Part shown: in pieces, positions 34,905-43,945 of the stretch | How the letters are laid out: every line of letters starts with the position of its first letter | Position numbering within the stretch: the first letter of the stretch is position 1 | Source of the DNA: Deltaproteobacteria bacterium | GTDB taxonomy: Bacteria > JAGRBM01 > JAHCIT01 | DNA: 64,000 nucleotides | NCBI GenBank assembly: GCA_026129095.1 | Contig: JAHCIT010000005.1 | Coordinates: 1-64,000, forward strand | Reading direction: 5' to 3' | Notes under the pieces: generated by a model | The model's input: the letters and a program-made list of their open reading frames with translations, nothing else | Told to the model about the DNA's origin: nothing | Database searches by the model: none | Translations under genes and position numbers: made by a program

Positions 34905-35339
34905 ATGGGACACGAACGCGATCCGATGACCGGACTCACCATCTGGGGGCAATCGAAGCACTTCAATCGGAACTATCTGAACGGAGACGATACCTTCAAC
35001 ACCGCCCCTTATTCCGATTGCGACATCTTCTGCACAGCTTCGATCGCCGCTGAGTTCGGCATGAACCCCGATTATTCCCGGAAGGTGATCATTCGCCAGT
35101 ACTGGGAAATGTTTGGCTTCCGGCGGGTCAGGGGTGATTCCGGCGAGAGCATTTTCATGACCCACACCCAGTCGGCCGCCGCGGCGGCAAACTCCTGGCA
35201 CACAGCGCGGCTCCTCCGCCGCCGGGAACGGGTACCGGGGTGGACGGGCGTCTCGTCCGCCTCTGCACCCGCGTATCTTCCATCCGGCTATTTCCCGTCC
35301 AGCTACAACGCCACGGCAGTTTCCTCACTGGGGGGTTAG
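34905..35339 (+). CDS. Hypothetical protein
   Basis: From the ATG preceded by GGAG (34893-34896) the protein has 144 aa. The first ~85 residues read as a folded, aromatic-rich domain (LTIWGQSKHFNRNYLNGDD, KVIIRQYWEMFGF). The C-terminal 60 residues are Ala/Ser/Pro/Tyr-rich and probably disordered. Divergent placement from the phage methyltransferase suggests an accessory phage-island gene. I do not recognise the family; the opposite-strand frame here looks less protein-like. Confidence 0.45.
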   Translation: MGHERDPMTGLTIWGQSKHFNRNYLNGDDTFNTAPYSDCDIFCTASIAAEFGMNPDYSRKVIIRQYWEMFGFRRVRGDSGESIFMTHTQSAAAAANSWHTARLLRRRERVPGWTGVSSASAPAYLPSGYFPSSYNATAVSSLGG

Positions 35340-35451
35340 GGGCGATAAAACGGACGGAGGTGCGGGTTTCTGCTGTCTACAGCAAGACCGCGAGTCAGTT
35401 GCAACCCGCGCCCATCAACAGAATAATGTGACGAAACAGTCTGGCCGCAGA

Positions 35452-35811
35452 TCAGGCCAGTTGCAGGAAGTTGGCAGGCGCGAATATGCCGTGCCGGCGG
35501 AGCGGCTCTGGCGACTCACGCTCGCACAGCGCCTTCACGCTTTTCAGCCGCTCGGCGGCCGCGAGCGCGAAAAATGGCGTACCCAGTACGCCTTCATTCT
35601 TCGTCCATTCAGGAGCATTGGTCCGGCCACGTTCGGCCAGAAGCTCCGCCAGTGCGGCAGCGACAATCCGCACCTGACGGTTGCCAGATTCCGGTGGTGC
35701 AAACGACACCCTTGGATCGCGCAGCCGGGTCCATTCGAGCGTCAGTTCCCTGAGCCGCAGGGCGTCCCGTGCGATCAGCGCTTCCGCCATCTGTTCCAGC
35801 AAGGGTTTCAC
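35452..35811 (-). CDS. Partner protein of a nucleotidyltransferase pair
   Basis: This 119-aa, mainly helical protein (LLEQMAEALIARDALRLREL, VRIVAAALAELLAERG) overlaps the nucleotidyltransferase gene by 4 bases, so translation is coupled. A two-gene unit of a small nucleotidyltransferase and a helical partner resembles MNT/HEPN-type toxin-antitoxin or abortive-infection modules. The HEPN RxxxxxH motif is not evident, so I call it only a partner. Confidence 0.55.
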   Translation of the reverse strand: MKPLLEQMAEALIARDALRLRELTLEWTRLRDPRVSFAPPESGNRQVRIVAAALAELLAERGRTNAPEWTKNEGVLGTPFFALAAAERLKSVKALCERESPEPLRRHGIFAPANFLQLA

Positions 35812-36335
35812 AACGTCTCCCAGAGGTCTTCCAGCGCGTATTTTGCCTTCAGTTCGGCTCCCGGTTCAAGGTACGGCAGCATCGCGCTCCAGGCAGCTTC
35901 GCGGCTCATCCCGGCATCCCTGAGCTTGCGGACCAGAAGCTCGGCGTCCGAGATGTCCAGATCATCCCGCCATGCCGACAGTTTCATGGCCGCCAGCTGG
36001 ACAACCGACGGCATCGCCACCTCAATCCCCGGAGCCCTTAATATGACCGTTTCCTGTACCGGCGGCCGGACGTACGCCTTTGCCGCATCATTCAGCCAGC
36101 CATCGGGCAGGCCGAGGTTCGATCCCACTCCGGCAACGAGTCTCCGGATATGCGACGAATCGGCTGGTTCGAGAAAAACCGAGTCGATATCGTACGTGCT
36201 TTCCCGGCTGCCGAATCCCAAAGTCATGGCTGCTCCACCAACAACCAGCAGCCGTATATGCGTTCCATCTGCAAGAGCGGCCTGGCCCAGTTCACGGAGG
36301 GCATTCTCGATTTCGGCTTTTGACAGGCGGGACAC
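35808..36335 (-). CDS. DUF6036-like nucleotidyltransferase
   Basis: The 175-aa protein begins with GTG after GGAGG. LLVVGGAAMTLGFGSRES followed by TYDIDSVFLEP carries the GG(x)nDxD core of minimal DNA-polymerase-beta-like nucleotidyltransferases. Later SVVQLAAMKLSAWRDDLDIS matches the DUF6036/AbiEii-type C-terminal part. Such enzymes transfer nucleotides to proteins or tRNA in defence and toxin-antitoxin systems. It is the first gene of a coupled pair in a phage-like region. Confidence 0.75.
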   Translation of the reverse strand: MSRLSKAEIENALRELGQAALADGTHIRLLVVGGAAMTLGFGSRESTYDIDSVFLEPADSSHIRRLVAGVGSNLGLPDGWLNDAAKAYVRPPVQETVILRAPGIEVAMPSVVQLAAMKLSAWRDDLDISDAELLVRKLRDAGMSREAAWSAMLPYLEPGAELKAKYALEDLWETL

Positions 36336-36483
36336 GCCGTGGACCTCCGCAGGATTCCCTGCCGCCAGATCTTAACCGATTTTCCGCCATACCAGTGGTC
36401 CCACCGGCAAAGACCACCCCAGCAATCTCGCTGGAAATCACCCTCCACCCAGCCTTCGGGAAAAGCCGCACCTGGTTGAGGGA

Positions 36484-36789
36484 CCCCCGCCTTATATCAG
36501 CCTTACGTACCAGCGGGCGCACATGACTTTGCTTTTTTGTCCGGAAACCTACGAACTTCTACGAACCTTGAGAGTTACTGGTATTTCTTGCCGCAATTCG
36601 CAGAAAACCAGTGCCGGACTCTTAATCAGCGGGTCGCCGGTTCGAGCCCGGCATCTCCCACCACACCTTTCCCCGGCAACTAAACCCCTGGTATCCCTGT
36701 CAGATTGCAGGAATGGGTCCATTACGGCCGGTTCCGGCTGAAACCGCCCGAATTGCTGGAAACCAGGAGCGGATGACTTTGGGACAGCA
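36484..36789 (+). repeat. Repeat copy A with tRNA-Lys(CTT) 3' half
   Basis: This is one of three related 250-300 bp repeats (others at 40592 and 57265). It contains CTACGAAC twice (36549-36556 and 36559-36566), then the 3' half of a tRNA-Lys (36616-36663: CTCTTAA anticodon loop, T-arm, ATCTCCC and ACCA), then a shared right flank with CCCTGTCAGATTGCAGG. The 5' tRNA half is absent. This layout is an integrase attachment site with paired arm sites. Confidence 0.8.
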
Positions 36790-36831
36790 TTTTCGCTGGC
36801 CATCGGGGCTGGTTTTGGGGTGAGCTCACAA

Positions 36832-36881
36832 GGCCGGTTTCTTTTCAGTTTACGACGGACCGGGAAGACGGGTACGGGTCA
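36832..36881 (-). repeat. Solitary IS3 end
   Basis: On the minus strand TGACCCGTACCC, CCGGTCCGTCGTA and AAGAAACCGGCC match the end of the deleted IS3 at 16484. No transposase lies next to it. It supplies the last residues and stop codon of the gene at 36850-37146, so it has truncated that gene. Confidence 0.7.
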
Positions 36882-37146
36882 GCTCTGCGTTGCGGATATC
36901 GGCTATGTATTCCGACCGCTCCATCGGCGGTTCTCCTAGTATTCGCCGCTTCTCGTTTTCCTTTTCTTCAAGCGCCAAGAGATCAGGCGTCATATTTTCA
37001 TCTCTTGATGGCTCCAGAGACTCGAAGGTCAGCGACACGCACGCATACACCTGGCTCTCATAGATATCCGCCTTGCACCCATCGCACTCCAGGACGATCG
37101 GTTTGAGGGACAGGCTCTTCAAAAGACGCGGGTTCAAGCGCACCAT
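36850..37146 (-). CDS. Truncated hypothetical protein with CxxC
   Basis: The 98-aa protein starts MVRLNPRLLKSLSLKPIV and has ECDGCKADIYESQVYAC, two or three Cys that may bind zinc. The last 10 residues (LTRTRLPGPS) come from an IS3 terminal sequence, so the native C-terminus is lost. It overlaps the ArdC-like gene by 13 bases and was probably its operon partner. The family is not recognised. Confidence 0.5.
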   Translation of the reverse strand: MVRLNPRLLKSLSLKPIVLECDGCKADIYESQVYACVSLTFESLEPSRDENMTPDLLALEEKENEKRRILGEPPMERSEYIADIRNAELTRTRLPGPS

Positions 37147-38195
37147 GTGTATTCCTCCGGTTTGGGGTTTTCGGTGATATGTCCTGTGACAAGGGGTTTC
37201 GGTTTCGGCGGCCGCTTCCGCTCGGCGGCGCGGAGGATCTTCTGGGCGGCGCGCTGGATGCGGTTCATGGACTGCTCCAGATCCTCCACTCCGCCCTGGA
37301 GCCAGTTCCGGTCCTCCCAGTAGGCGATATAGGTCGGGGCCCGGGTCGGCAGCCCGAGGGCCCGGGCCACGATATAAGCGACCGACTCCGCCTCCATCTC
37401 GTAACGGGCCTTCAGAAGTATCCTGATGACCTGATAGGCCACGTCACTGGTGTCGCCGCCGCATTTCTTCAGCAACTCCTCGTTCTGAGGGGCGTGCAGA
37501 ATTTCGTGCGCCAGCTCATGGATCAGCACCAGCGACCTGCGCAGGGAGGAGAGCGTCAGGTCCACTTCGACCCGCCCGCCCCACGAACGGCCTGAATAGT
37601 TCCCGCCCGGCTCCTTTTTGGGCTCAACCGCGATACCCAGATGGGCCGCGCCGTTGAGCAGCCGGTCCCACCACGGGGTTTCCCCCTCCACCGACCAGCT
37701 GATCGTCGGCAGCGGCTCCCCCTCGGTCTGGGAAATATCGTAGACGCGGCCCAGGCGGAAACTGACCGCACAAACTACCCGGATCGGGAATTCACCCGGT
37801 TTCACCCTGCGGCGGTAACTTTTCCAGACCCGTTCACTGGCTACCCGGGTCGCTTCCGGGAATTGCTCGTAGATCCAGAGGATATTGCTGAAGGAATACC
37901 GGTTAAAGGCGGCGCACGTTTCCAGCCAGATCAGCCACTCATCCGAAAGCCGCGCCGCGTCGGTCTCCTGCGCCAGGTCCTGAACCCACTGGTGAGCCTT
38001 TTCGCGGACCCGCTGCCGGGCCTGCCGGATCTCGAATCCGGCCTCGGGCACCGCTTCCGTCGTGGCCGATGAGCCCGCCAGAAGCACATCCCGTCTAGCT
38101 TCGCGCTCGGCCCGTAGCCTCTGCCCCCATGCCTTCCGCGTGGCCCGCATCTCTTTCCGCCCGTAATTCGATCCGATATTCCGTCTGATCGCCAT
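37134..38195 (-). CDS. ArdC-like/zincin metallopeptidase-domain protein
   Basis: The 353-aa protein starts at MAIRRNIGSNYG, 8 bases after GGAGGT. The N-terminal half resembles the ArdC ssDNA-binding domain (FNRYSFSNILWIYEQFPEA, W-K-S-Y-R-R). The C-terminal half has the zinc protease motif HELAHEILH (HExxH) with a downstream EAESVAYIVARALG helix that could supply the third ligand. ArdC proteins on mobile elements protect incoming DNA from restriction; related ImmA-like proteases cleave repressors. The promoter region has a perfect inverted repeat. Confidence 0.75.
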   Translation of the reverse strand: MAIRRNIGSNYGRKEMRATRKAWGQRLRAEREARRDVLLAGSSATTEAVPEAGFEIRQARQRVREKAHQWVQDLAQETDAARLSDEWLIWLETCAAFNRYSFSNILWIYEQFPEATRVASERVWKSYRRRVKPGEFPIRVVCAVSFRLGRVYDISQTEGEPLPTISWSVEGETPWWDRLLNGAAHLGIAVEPKKEPGGNYSGRSWGGRVEVDLTLSSLRRSLVLIHELAHEILHAPQNEELLKKCGGDTSDVAYQVIRILLKARYEMEAESVAYIVARALGLPTRAPTYIAYWEDRNWLQGGVEDLEQSMNRIQRAAQKILRAAERKRPPKPKPLVTGHITENPKPEEYTWCA

Positions 38196-38234
38196 AACCG
38201 CACCTCCATTGATATAGTCATTATAAGGGATGCC

Positions 38235-38253
38235 TGTGACAGGTAGTGTCACA
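38235..38253. promoter_or_regulatory. Perfect 7-5-7 inverted repeat (operator) upstream of the ArdC-like gene
   Basis: TGTGACA-GGTAG-TGTCACA is a perfect inverted repeat about 45 bases upstream of the ArdC-like start. On the minus strand a TATAAT-type -10 lies just downstream (about 38220-38225), so the repeat occupies the spacer/-35 region. A repressor bound here would block expression; no cognate regulator is identified. Confidence 0.55.
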
Positions 38254-38349
38254 AATCTGGATGGGTTCTAAGGGCCATTTGGAGGGGTTATAATGATAAC
38301 GGGACCGGCGACATGATTTGTCATTCGGGGCCGCTACACTGGCGGCCTG

Positions 38350-39399
38350 TCAGCGAAGGTCGTACCAGACCCCGCGGCCACTGCCGTGCTGGTTCAGTGT
38401 GCCCTGTTCGACCAGTGTCCGGAAATGCTGTTTGAGCGTGTTGCGGCTGGCGCCGGTCAGCTTGATCGCCTCGCCGATGGTGACCCGGCCGTGCTCGCGG
38501 GCGAATTCGACGATCCGGAGCGACAGTTCGGGCATCGCCGCCAGCACGATCCTTTCGCGCTCGACCTTCTTCTCCAGCCGCCTGACCTGCTCGGACAGGG
38601 ATCGCAGGAAAAACACGAGCCACGGCTGCCAGTCCGGCGCCCCGGTACGGATCGTACCCTGTGTCTGGCGCAGGGCCAGATAGTAAGCTTCCTTGCTCTG
38701 TTCGATCACGCTTTCCAAGGAGCTGTACGGCACGTAGGCGTAACCGGCCTGCAGGAGCAGGAGCGTTGTCAGCGCCCGGGAGAGCCGGCCGTTGCCATCC
38801 TGGAACGGATGGATCTCCAGAAACACAACAATGCAAAGGGCGATGACCAGCAGCGGATGCAGACGGGCTGCCTCCCGTTCCTGCCTCACCCAGGCCACCA
38901 GCTCCGCCATCAGCCGGGGCGTGTCGAACGGCGTCGCGGTCTCGAATACGACGCCGATCTGCACGCCGGTCTCGTCGAAGGCGGCTACACTGTTCGAATT
39001 CGTCTTGTAATGGCCCCGATGCCGGGTGTCCTTCTCGCTGTATTGCAGAAGGATCTGGTGCAATTGCTTGATGTGATTCTCGGTGAACGGAATGTCCTGC
39101 CAGGACGAGAATACCAGATCCATGAGTCCCGCATAGCCAGCCACCTCCTGCTCATCACGGGTGGCGAAGGACCTGATCTCCAGGTTCGCCAGCAGCCGTT
39201 CAACCTCCCGGTCGGACAGCTTGCTGCCCTCGATACGCGTGGAGGAGCCGATGCTCTCGATGGTGGCCACGCGCCGCAGGGCCGACAGCCGCTCAGGCGC
39301 GAGTGTGCCCAAGGCGCGCCAGGTACCTTTGAATTCGTCGATCCCGGCAATGAGGCCCAGGATCTCCGGGGTGATCTGAATGGTGTCTGCCCGAAGCAT
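38350..39399 (-). CDS. Fic-domain protein with autoinhibitory helix
   Basis: This 349-aa protein has the inhibitory motif S53-T-R-I-E57-G (class II, N-terminal), then the Fic domain with HPFQDGNGR (197-205), the complete HPFx(D/E)GNGR active site, and a C-terminal winged helix (VTIGEAIKLTGASRNTLKQH). Fic enzymes transfer AMP or other phosphate groups to target hydroxyls; the inhibitory Glu keeps them off. Chromosomal copies of this architecture modify their own regulation or partner proteins. It stands alone between the ArdC-like operon and a HAD gene. Confidence 0.92.
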   Translation of the reverse strand: MLRADTIQITPEILGLIAGIDEFKGTWRALGTLAPERLSALRRVATIESIGSSTRIEGSKLSDREVERLLANLEIRSFATRDEQEVAGYAGLMDLVFSSWQDIPFTENHIKQLHQILLQYSEKDTRHRGHYKTNSNSVAAFDETGVQIGVVFETATPFDTPRLMAELVAWVRQEREAARLHPLLVIALCIVVFLEIHPFQDGNGRLSRALTTLLLLQAGYAYVPYSSLESVIEQSKEAYYLALRQTQGTIRTGAPDWQPWLVFFLRSLSEQVRRLEKKVERERIVLAAMPELSLRIVEFAREHGRVTIGEAIKLTGASRNTLKQHFRTLVEQGTLNQHGSGRGVWYDLR

Positions 39400-39580
39400 G
39401 AGCCAATACTACACCCATTTACACCCATTTCCGAGCAGCATCATTATGGCCGGTTTTCACACAATCTACCGGGATTGAGCTTATATGACGGTAACGAGCC
39501 CAATAATGGGGGGGGGGATTCCGGAACCCCAGTCGAAGACACATCCTGTCACTCGCCCGGCTATATTCCCGCTTACGAGC

Positions 39581-40462
39581 ATGCCGCTTAAACTTCTCAT
39601 CACCGATCTCGACCACACGCTCTGGGACTGGGCGGGGTATATCGTGCCGTCGCTGAAGGCGATGGTGGGGTCACTCGAACGGACGACCGGCTATCCCCGT
39701 CCGTTCATCATCCGGTCGCTCCGGCAGGTCTATGGCCGCTACCAGACCACCGAATACGCCTTCGCGCTCCAGCAGTCGGATATCTGGACCCGCTGGCGAA
39801 AGCAGCACGGAAACGATCTCGACGGTTTCCTGGAGAACGTCGTGGCCCCGGCCGCCCTCGCCTACGCCGCCGAACGGAAGAAACGTTTTTGCCTGTATCC
39901 TGGCGTGAAAGAGACGCTTGAGCAGATCAGGCAATCAGGTGTGAAGATCGTCGCTTTATCCGACGCGCCGAGATTTCCTGCCGAGCAGCGGCTGAAGCGC
40001 GCCGGCATCGACGGCGTGTTCGACGCGCTCTATTGCCTGAAGTCCTATCCGATTCCGAAGTCCGGCGGCCGCCACCGGGTCGCGCCGTTCATTGTCGTCA
40101 AAGAGAAGTCCGGCCACTACCGGTCGAAGGTGAAACGGGTCATCGAGCTGCCACCCGCCTGGGAGAAACCGGACCCGCGTGGACTCAGGAAAATCCTGAA
40201 ATCGTTCGGCGTAAAGCCGGAAGAAGCGATCCTCGCCGGCGATTCCCTCCGGAAAGACGGGGCCGTCGCTCACGCCGCCCATGTTCCGTTCTACTGGGCA
40301 CGCTACGGAACCGGGATCCCGGCCAAGGCCCTTGAAGAACTCTCCCTCTATACCCCCGCCGCCGTCCGGCGGCGGAACTCTTCACCGCCAGCGGGAGAAG
40401 TGCACAGGAGGGGAGAACTGGCTTCGTTCGGGGATCTGCTGAGATGTCTCCCCTCAGCCTGA
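39581..40462 (+). CDS. HAD-superfamily phosphatase
   Basis: Starting at MPLKLLITDLDHTLWDW the protein has 293 aa. Motif I is DLDHT (DxDxT), motif II is VALSDAP (S), and motifs III/IV are a Lys in the helix before EEAILAGDSLRKDGAVAHAA. An upstream ATG at 39485 would add 32 residues without family similarity. The substrate is unknown; the cap region (about 30-130) is helical. The ribosome site is weak, and a run of eight or nine G just upstream (39509-39518) is unusual. Confidence 0.8.
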   Translation: MPLKLLITDLDHTLWDWAGYIVPSLKAMVGSLERTTGYPRPFIIRSLRQVYGRYQTTEYAFALQQSDIWTRWRKQHGNDLDGFLENVVAPAALAYAAERKKRFCLYPGVKETLEQIRQSGVKIVALSDAPRFPAEQRLKRAGIDGVFDALYCLKSYPIPKSGGRHRVAPFIVVKEKSGHYRSKVKRVIELPPAWEKPDPRGLRKILKSFGVKPEEAILAGDSLRKDGAVAHAAHVPFYWARYGTGIPAKALEELSLYTPAAVRRRNSSPPAGEVHRRGELASFGDLLRCLPSA

Positions 40463-40512
40463 TCACCCGTCCCGGTTGCAGTTACAAAATCAATACCGGA
40501 ACAGAAGTGCCA

Positions 40513-40588
40513 GCACCCTCCCCCCTCCCTCGTACTATCCAGCTGGCCATGAGCCGGTCCCCAGTATGGGAATCGGGATGATAGAGGA
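40513..40588 (-). pseudogene. Terminase large-subunit relic
   Basis: About 75 bases match the terminase gene at 31800-31870 with roughly 10 differences. The minus strand gives LLYHPDSHTGDRLMASWIVR, compared with the same stretch near the terminase C-terminus. Nothing else of the gene remains. It lies directly against repeat copy B, so it marks a second, lost phage-like element. Confidence 0.85.
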
Positions 40589-40591
40589 GTG

Positions 40592-40892
40592 ACCCGCCCC
40601 GCCTCATATCAGCCTTATGCCCCCACAGGGCGCACATGGCTTTCCTTTTTTGTCCGGAAACCTACGAACTTCTACGAACTGGCTCGGAGATTTTCCTGTA
40701 ACTGGAGGGGGTTAAAGAGCCGGACTCTTAATCAGCGGGTCGCCGGTTCGAGCCCGGCATCTCCCACCACACCTTCCCCCGCCAATTAACCCCTAGGTAT
40801 CCCTGTCAGATTGCAGGTTTGGGTCCATCGCGGCCGGTTCCGGCTAAAACCGTCCGAACTCCTGAAAAACGGGAGCGGATGACTTTGGGACA
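40592..40892 (+). repeat. Repeat copy B with tRNA-Lys(CTT) 3' half
   Basis: CTACGAAC occurs at 40662-40669 and 40672-40679, the tRNA-Lys 3' half at 40722-40769, then the shared right flank. Homology with copy A continues to GGAGCGGATGACTTTGGGACAGC (ends 40892). The 5' half of the tRNA is again missing, and the anticodon stem cannot pair (GCCGGA against TCAGC), so this is an attachment-type sequence, not a tRNA gene. Confidence 0.8.
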
Positions 40893-41265
40893 GCGAGTAG
40901 AACACGTCCCTCATCTGGCTTTCCTGGTCGCTCCGGTAGGGATGATCGCCCGGACGCCGCGCTCCAGTATCCGGTCGAAAACCCCCGGCTTTCCGCCATG
41001 AATTGAACCGGTGATAGACCGGCTGCCACTCGCCGTACCACTCCGGCATGTCCCGCCACGGCATCCCCGCCGACAGCACCCAGAACGTCCCGTTCATGAC
41101 CGTTCGCGGGTCGTTCAGCGGGCCGCCGAACCCCCGTTTGAGCAGTAAATTCTCGATCAGCCTGAACTGGTCTTCCGACAAATCGTACGGCGGGCCATCG
41201 GTGCATCTCTCCTGCACCCCCACTCCCCGCCACGGGTAAAAGATTCGTGCCGGAAGTACAAGCAC
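40893..41265 (-). pseudogene. IS5-family transposase N-terminal fragment
   Basis: YDLSEDQFRLIENLLLKRGF and MNGTFWVLSAGMPWRDMPEW are the N-terminal DUF4096-type domain of IS5-group transposases. The frame is lost after SWRKAGGF and the catalytic DDE part is missing. It abuts repeat copy B, so the deletion probably came with the recombination there. Confidence 0.85.
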
Positions 41266-41385
41266 TTTTCAGTCAGAGCCTAGCTACTTTCGGGATACCG
41301 CCACCAGATTGTCAAGAATAGAAATTCCATCCTATTCTGGAGATCCTGTTTCATGTTCTAGTGCAACCACATCCGGCGGGATTCG

Positions 41386-43845
41386 ATGGATATTGGTTTT
41401 GAATCGGCTGCGGGTTGGCTGGTGCCGGCATTACTGGCCGCACTGGCTGGAGCCCTGATTGTCTGTCGGCGGATTTATACCGGATCCCGGACGCTCGAAG
41501 CCGAACTTGTCCGGGGGCAGCACCGCCTCCGGATGGTTCTGGAAACCCTGCCAGACCTGTACTTCATCCAAACGGCTGATGGCGTGTTTCTGGAGTGGTA
41601 CGCATCAAATCCGGAGATGCTTGCACTGCCGCCGGAGCAGTTCGTCGGGCGCTCAATGCGGGAAGTACTGCCGGCCGATCTTTGCGAACTGTCGGCGCAG
41701 GCGTTCCAGGAAGCCCGGGCCCAAGGCGCTGCCACGCCGTTTGAATACGCCCTGAAGTTCCAGGGCATGGAACGGATCTACGAGGCCCGGGTTTTTCCCT
41801 ACGGAGAAAAGGAGTTCCTGACAGTAGCCCGGGATATTACGAACCGCCGGCGCATGGAAGAAGGGCTTGTGCGGTCGCGGGAGTTTCTCCAGGACATTCT
41901 GGATTCCCTGGCTTCTTCTATTGCCATTCTGGACTGGAACGGGGTGATTCTGTCGGTCAACGCTGAATGGAACCGTTTTGCGTCCGAAAACGGCGGCAAT
42001 CCACAGACTTGCGGTGCCGGGGCCAGTTATCTGAAGGTTTGCCACCGGGCCAATGGCCCGGGATCGGAAGCGGCCGGAGTGGTCGCGGCCGCCATCGTGG
42101 ATCTGGCGGCGGGAAACCGGGACCGTTGCGAGGTTGAATATCCCTGCCACGGAAACGGAGAGGACCGCTGGTTCGTCGTGCGGCTGAGCAGGTTCAGCCA
42201 TCATGGTCAGGTCCGCATTGTTGCCGCGCACACCGACATAACTGCGAGGAAGCAGTCCGAGATGGCTCTGGCCTCCACGTTCCGGCAGATACAGCAGATC
42301 AAGCGCGAGTGGGAAGCAACCGTCGACACCCTGCCGGAACTGGTTTGCCTTCTTGACAACTCGGGCCGCGTGGTACGTGCAAATCGGCGCATGCTCGACT
42401 GGGGTATTTCAACTTTCGCGGGACTGCCGACACGGCCGCTACCAGATCTGATTTTCCGTGATGCCGGCCCAGGCCCCACTCTCCTGTGGAGCGAGGCATG
42501 GAACCGGATGAAGGCAGAGGGAGTCGGTGGATTTGATCTGGATACACCAGTTTCCGGCCGGTACCTGAAGATCGACCTGAGACCGGTCAGCCAGGAACTC
42601 GGCTCCACGGGAGAAAGTCTGGTGCCATATGCGGTTGCTACCGTTTATGACATCAGCGCACAGGTGAAAGCTGCCCAGTTACGTCAGCAGCTTGAAGAGC
42701 AATTACGTCAGGCGCAGAAAATGGAGATCGTCGGACAGCTGGCCGGTGGGGTGGCGCACGATTTCAACAACCTGCTGGTTGTCATCAACGGATATGCGCA
42801 TGTGCTGATGGCCCAGCTGGACCCGTCGTCACAGATGTGGGAAGACGCCCGGAGCATTTTTGAAACCGGCGAACGTGCGGCCGCCCTGACTCGCCAGCTT
42901 CTCACGTTCAGCCGTCAGCAGATCGCCGAGCCAAGACTGCTCAATGTGGGTGAGGTCGTCGGGGGAATGGAAAAGATTCTCCGCCGCCTGATTCGGGAAA
43001 ACGTGGTCCTGCATTTCAACCTAGAGGCTGGGGGCTGGGAAGTCAGGGCTGATCCCCGCCACCTGGAGCAGATAGTCGTGAACCTGGCGCTGAACTCACA
43101 GGATGCGATGCCCGAAGGCGGTACACTATCCATTTCGGTCCGGGAAATGGTGGATGGCGACGGGCAGGTGCGGTTCGTGGTGCTGGAAACCTCTGATACC
43201 GGAACGGGAATGCCGGCACATGTGAAGGCGCGCATCTTCGAGCCGTTTTTCACCACGAAGGAGGTTGGCAAGGGTACGGGGCTCGGCCTCTCGGTGGTCT
43301 ACGGTATTGTGCAGGGGCTCGGGGGACATGTCGAGGTGGACAGCGAGGAAGGCAGGGGAACCCGGATTCAGATACGGATTCCTGCTGTCGCTTCGACTGA
43401 GGCAGCGGATGAAACCGATGCCCCGCCACTGCCCTCTGGCGGGCAGGAAACGATTCTGGTGGTTGAGGATGAAGAAGCCGTCCGGCAGGTCGCGGTCCGG
43501 ACACTGAAGGGGCTGGGATACCAATTACTTGAATCATCAAGCGGTGAAGATGCCCTACGGATCGCTGCCGCACATCGGGGGGAGATTCACCTGCTGCTTA
43601 CGGATGTCGTGATGCCTGGCATGAGCGGCATCGCACTGGCAAGAGCCATCCAATCAGTCCGGCCGGGAACCCGCTATCTGCTGGTTTCCGGGTATGCGGG
43701 TGACGCCCTGAATGCACTGCCCGGCGTACCGGAACGGCATCTCGTCCTGAAGCCATACCGCCCGGATGACCTCGCCCGAAAGATACGTGAGATACTGGAC
43801 GGTCCGGTCGAACCGGTCCCGGAAGCGAATCCAAATATTCCTTGA
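41386..43845 (+). CDS. Hybrid sensor histidine kinase (PAS x3, HK, REC)
   Basis: The 819-aa protein has one N-terminal TM helix (about 10-28). PAS domains lie at about 45-155, 160-285 and 305-430, followed by a coil, HisKA with the phospho-His in VAHDFNNL (about 458), HATPase (NLALNSQDAMPEGG near 566, DTGTGMP) and a receiver (TDVVMPG Asp about 739, KPY Lys about 788). It would autophosphorylate in response to an intracellular or redox signal and pass phosphate to its own receiver, then to an Hpt. It opens the signalling island right after the IS5 fragment. The ligand is unknown. Confidence 0.9.
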   Translation: MDIGFESAAGWLVPALLAALAGALIVCRRIYTGSRTLEAELVRGQHRLRMVLETLPDLYFIQTADGVFLEWYASNPEMLALPPEQFVGRSMREVLPADLCELSAQAFQEARAQGAATPFEYALKFQGMERIYEARVFPYGEKEFLTVARDITNRRRMEEGLVRSREFLQDILDSLASSIAILDWNGVILSVNAEWNRFASENGGNPQTCGAGASYLKVCHRANGPGSEAAGVVAAAIVDLAAGNRDRCEVEYPCHGNGEDRWFVVRLSRFSHHGQVRIVAAHTDITARKQSEMALASTFRQIQQIKREWEATVDTLPELVCLLDNSGRVVRANRRMLDWGISTFAGLPTRPLPDLIFRDAGPGPTLLWSEAWNRMKAEGVGGFDLDTPVSGRYLKIDLRPVSQELGSTGESLVPYAVATVYDISAQVKAAQLRQQLEEQLRQAQKMEIVGQLAGGVAHDFNNLLVVINGYAHVLMAQLDPSSQMWEDARSIFETGERAAALTRQLLTFSRQQIAEPRLLNVGEVVGGMEKILRRLIRENVVLHFNLEAGGWEVRADPRHLEQIVVNLALNSQDAMPEGGTLSISVREMVDGDGQVRFVVLETSDTGTGMPAHVKARIFEPFFTTKEVGKGTGLGLSVVYGIVQGLGGHVEVDSEEGRGTRIQIRIPAVASTEAADETDAPPLPSGGQETILVVEDEEAVRQVAVRTLKGLGYQLLESSSGEDALRIAAAHRGEIHLLLTDVVMPGMSGIALARAIQSVRPGTRYLLVSGYAGDALNALPGVPERHLVLKPYRPDDLARKIREILDGPVEPVPEANPNIP

Positions 43846-43945
43846 ATATCAAAGCAATATGGGGCGGGCACTACCAAAGCATGTCTTTCCAGAAGCCAAG
43901 GTTCCGGTTTTGATATGACCCAGCCTTCCTGAAGCCGGCAATCCT

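Noticed and set aside
38386-39591. 401-aa plus-strand frame opposite the Fic gene
   Set aside because: The minus strand has a complete Fic active site and inhibitory motif; this frame has no recognisable domain.
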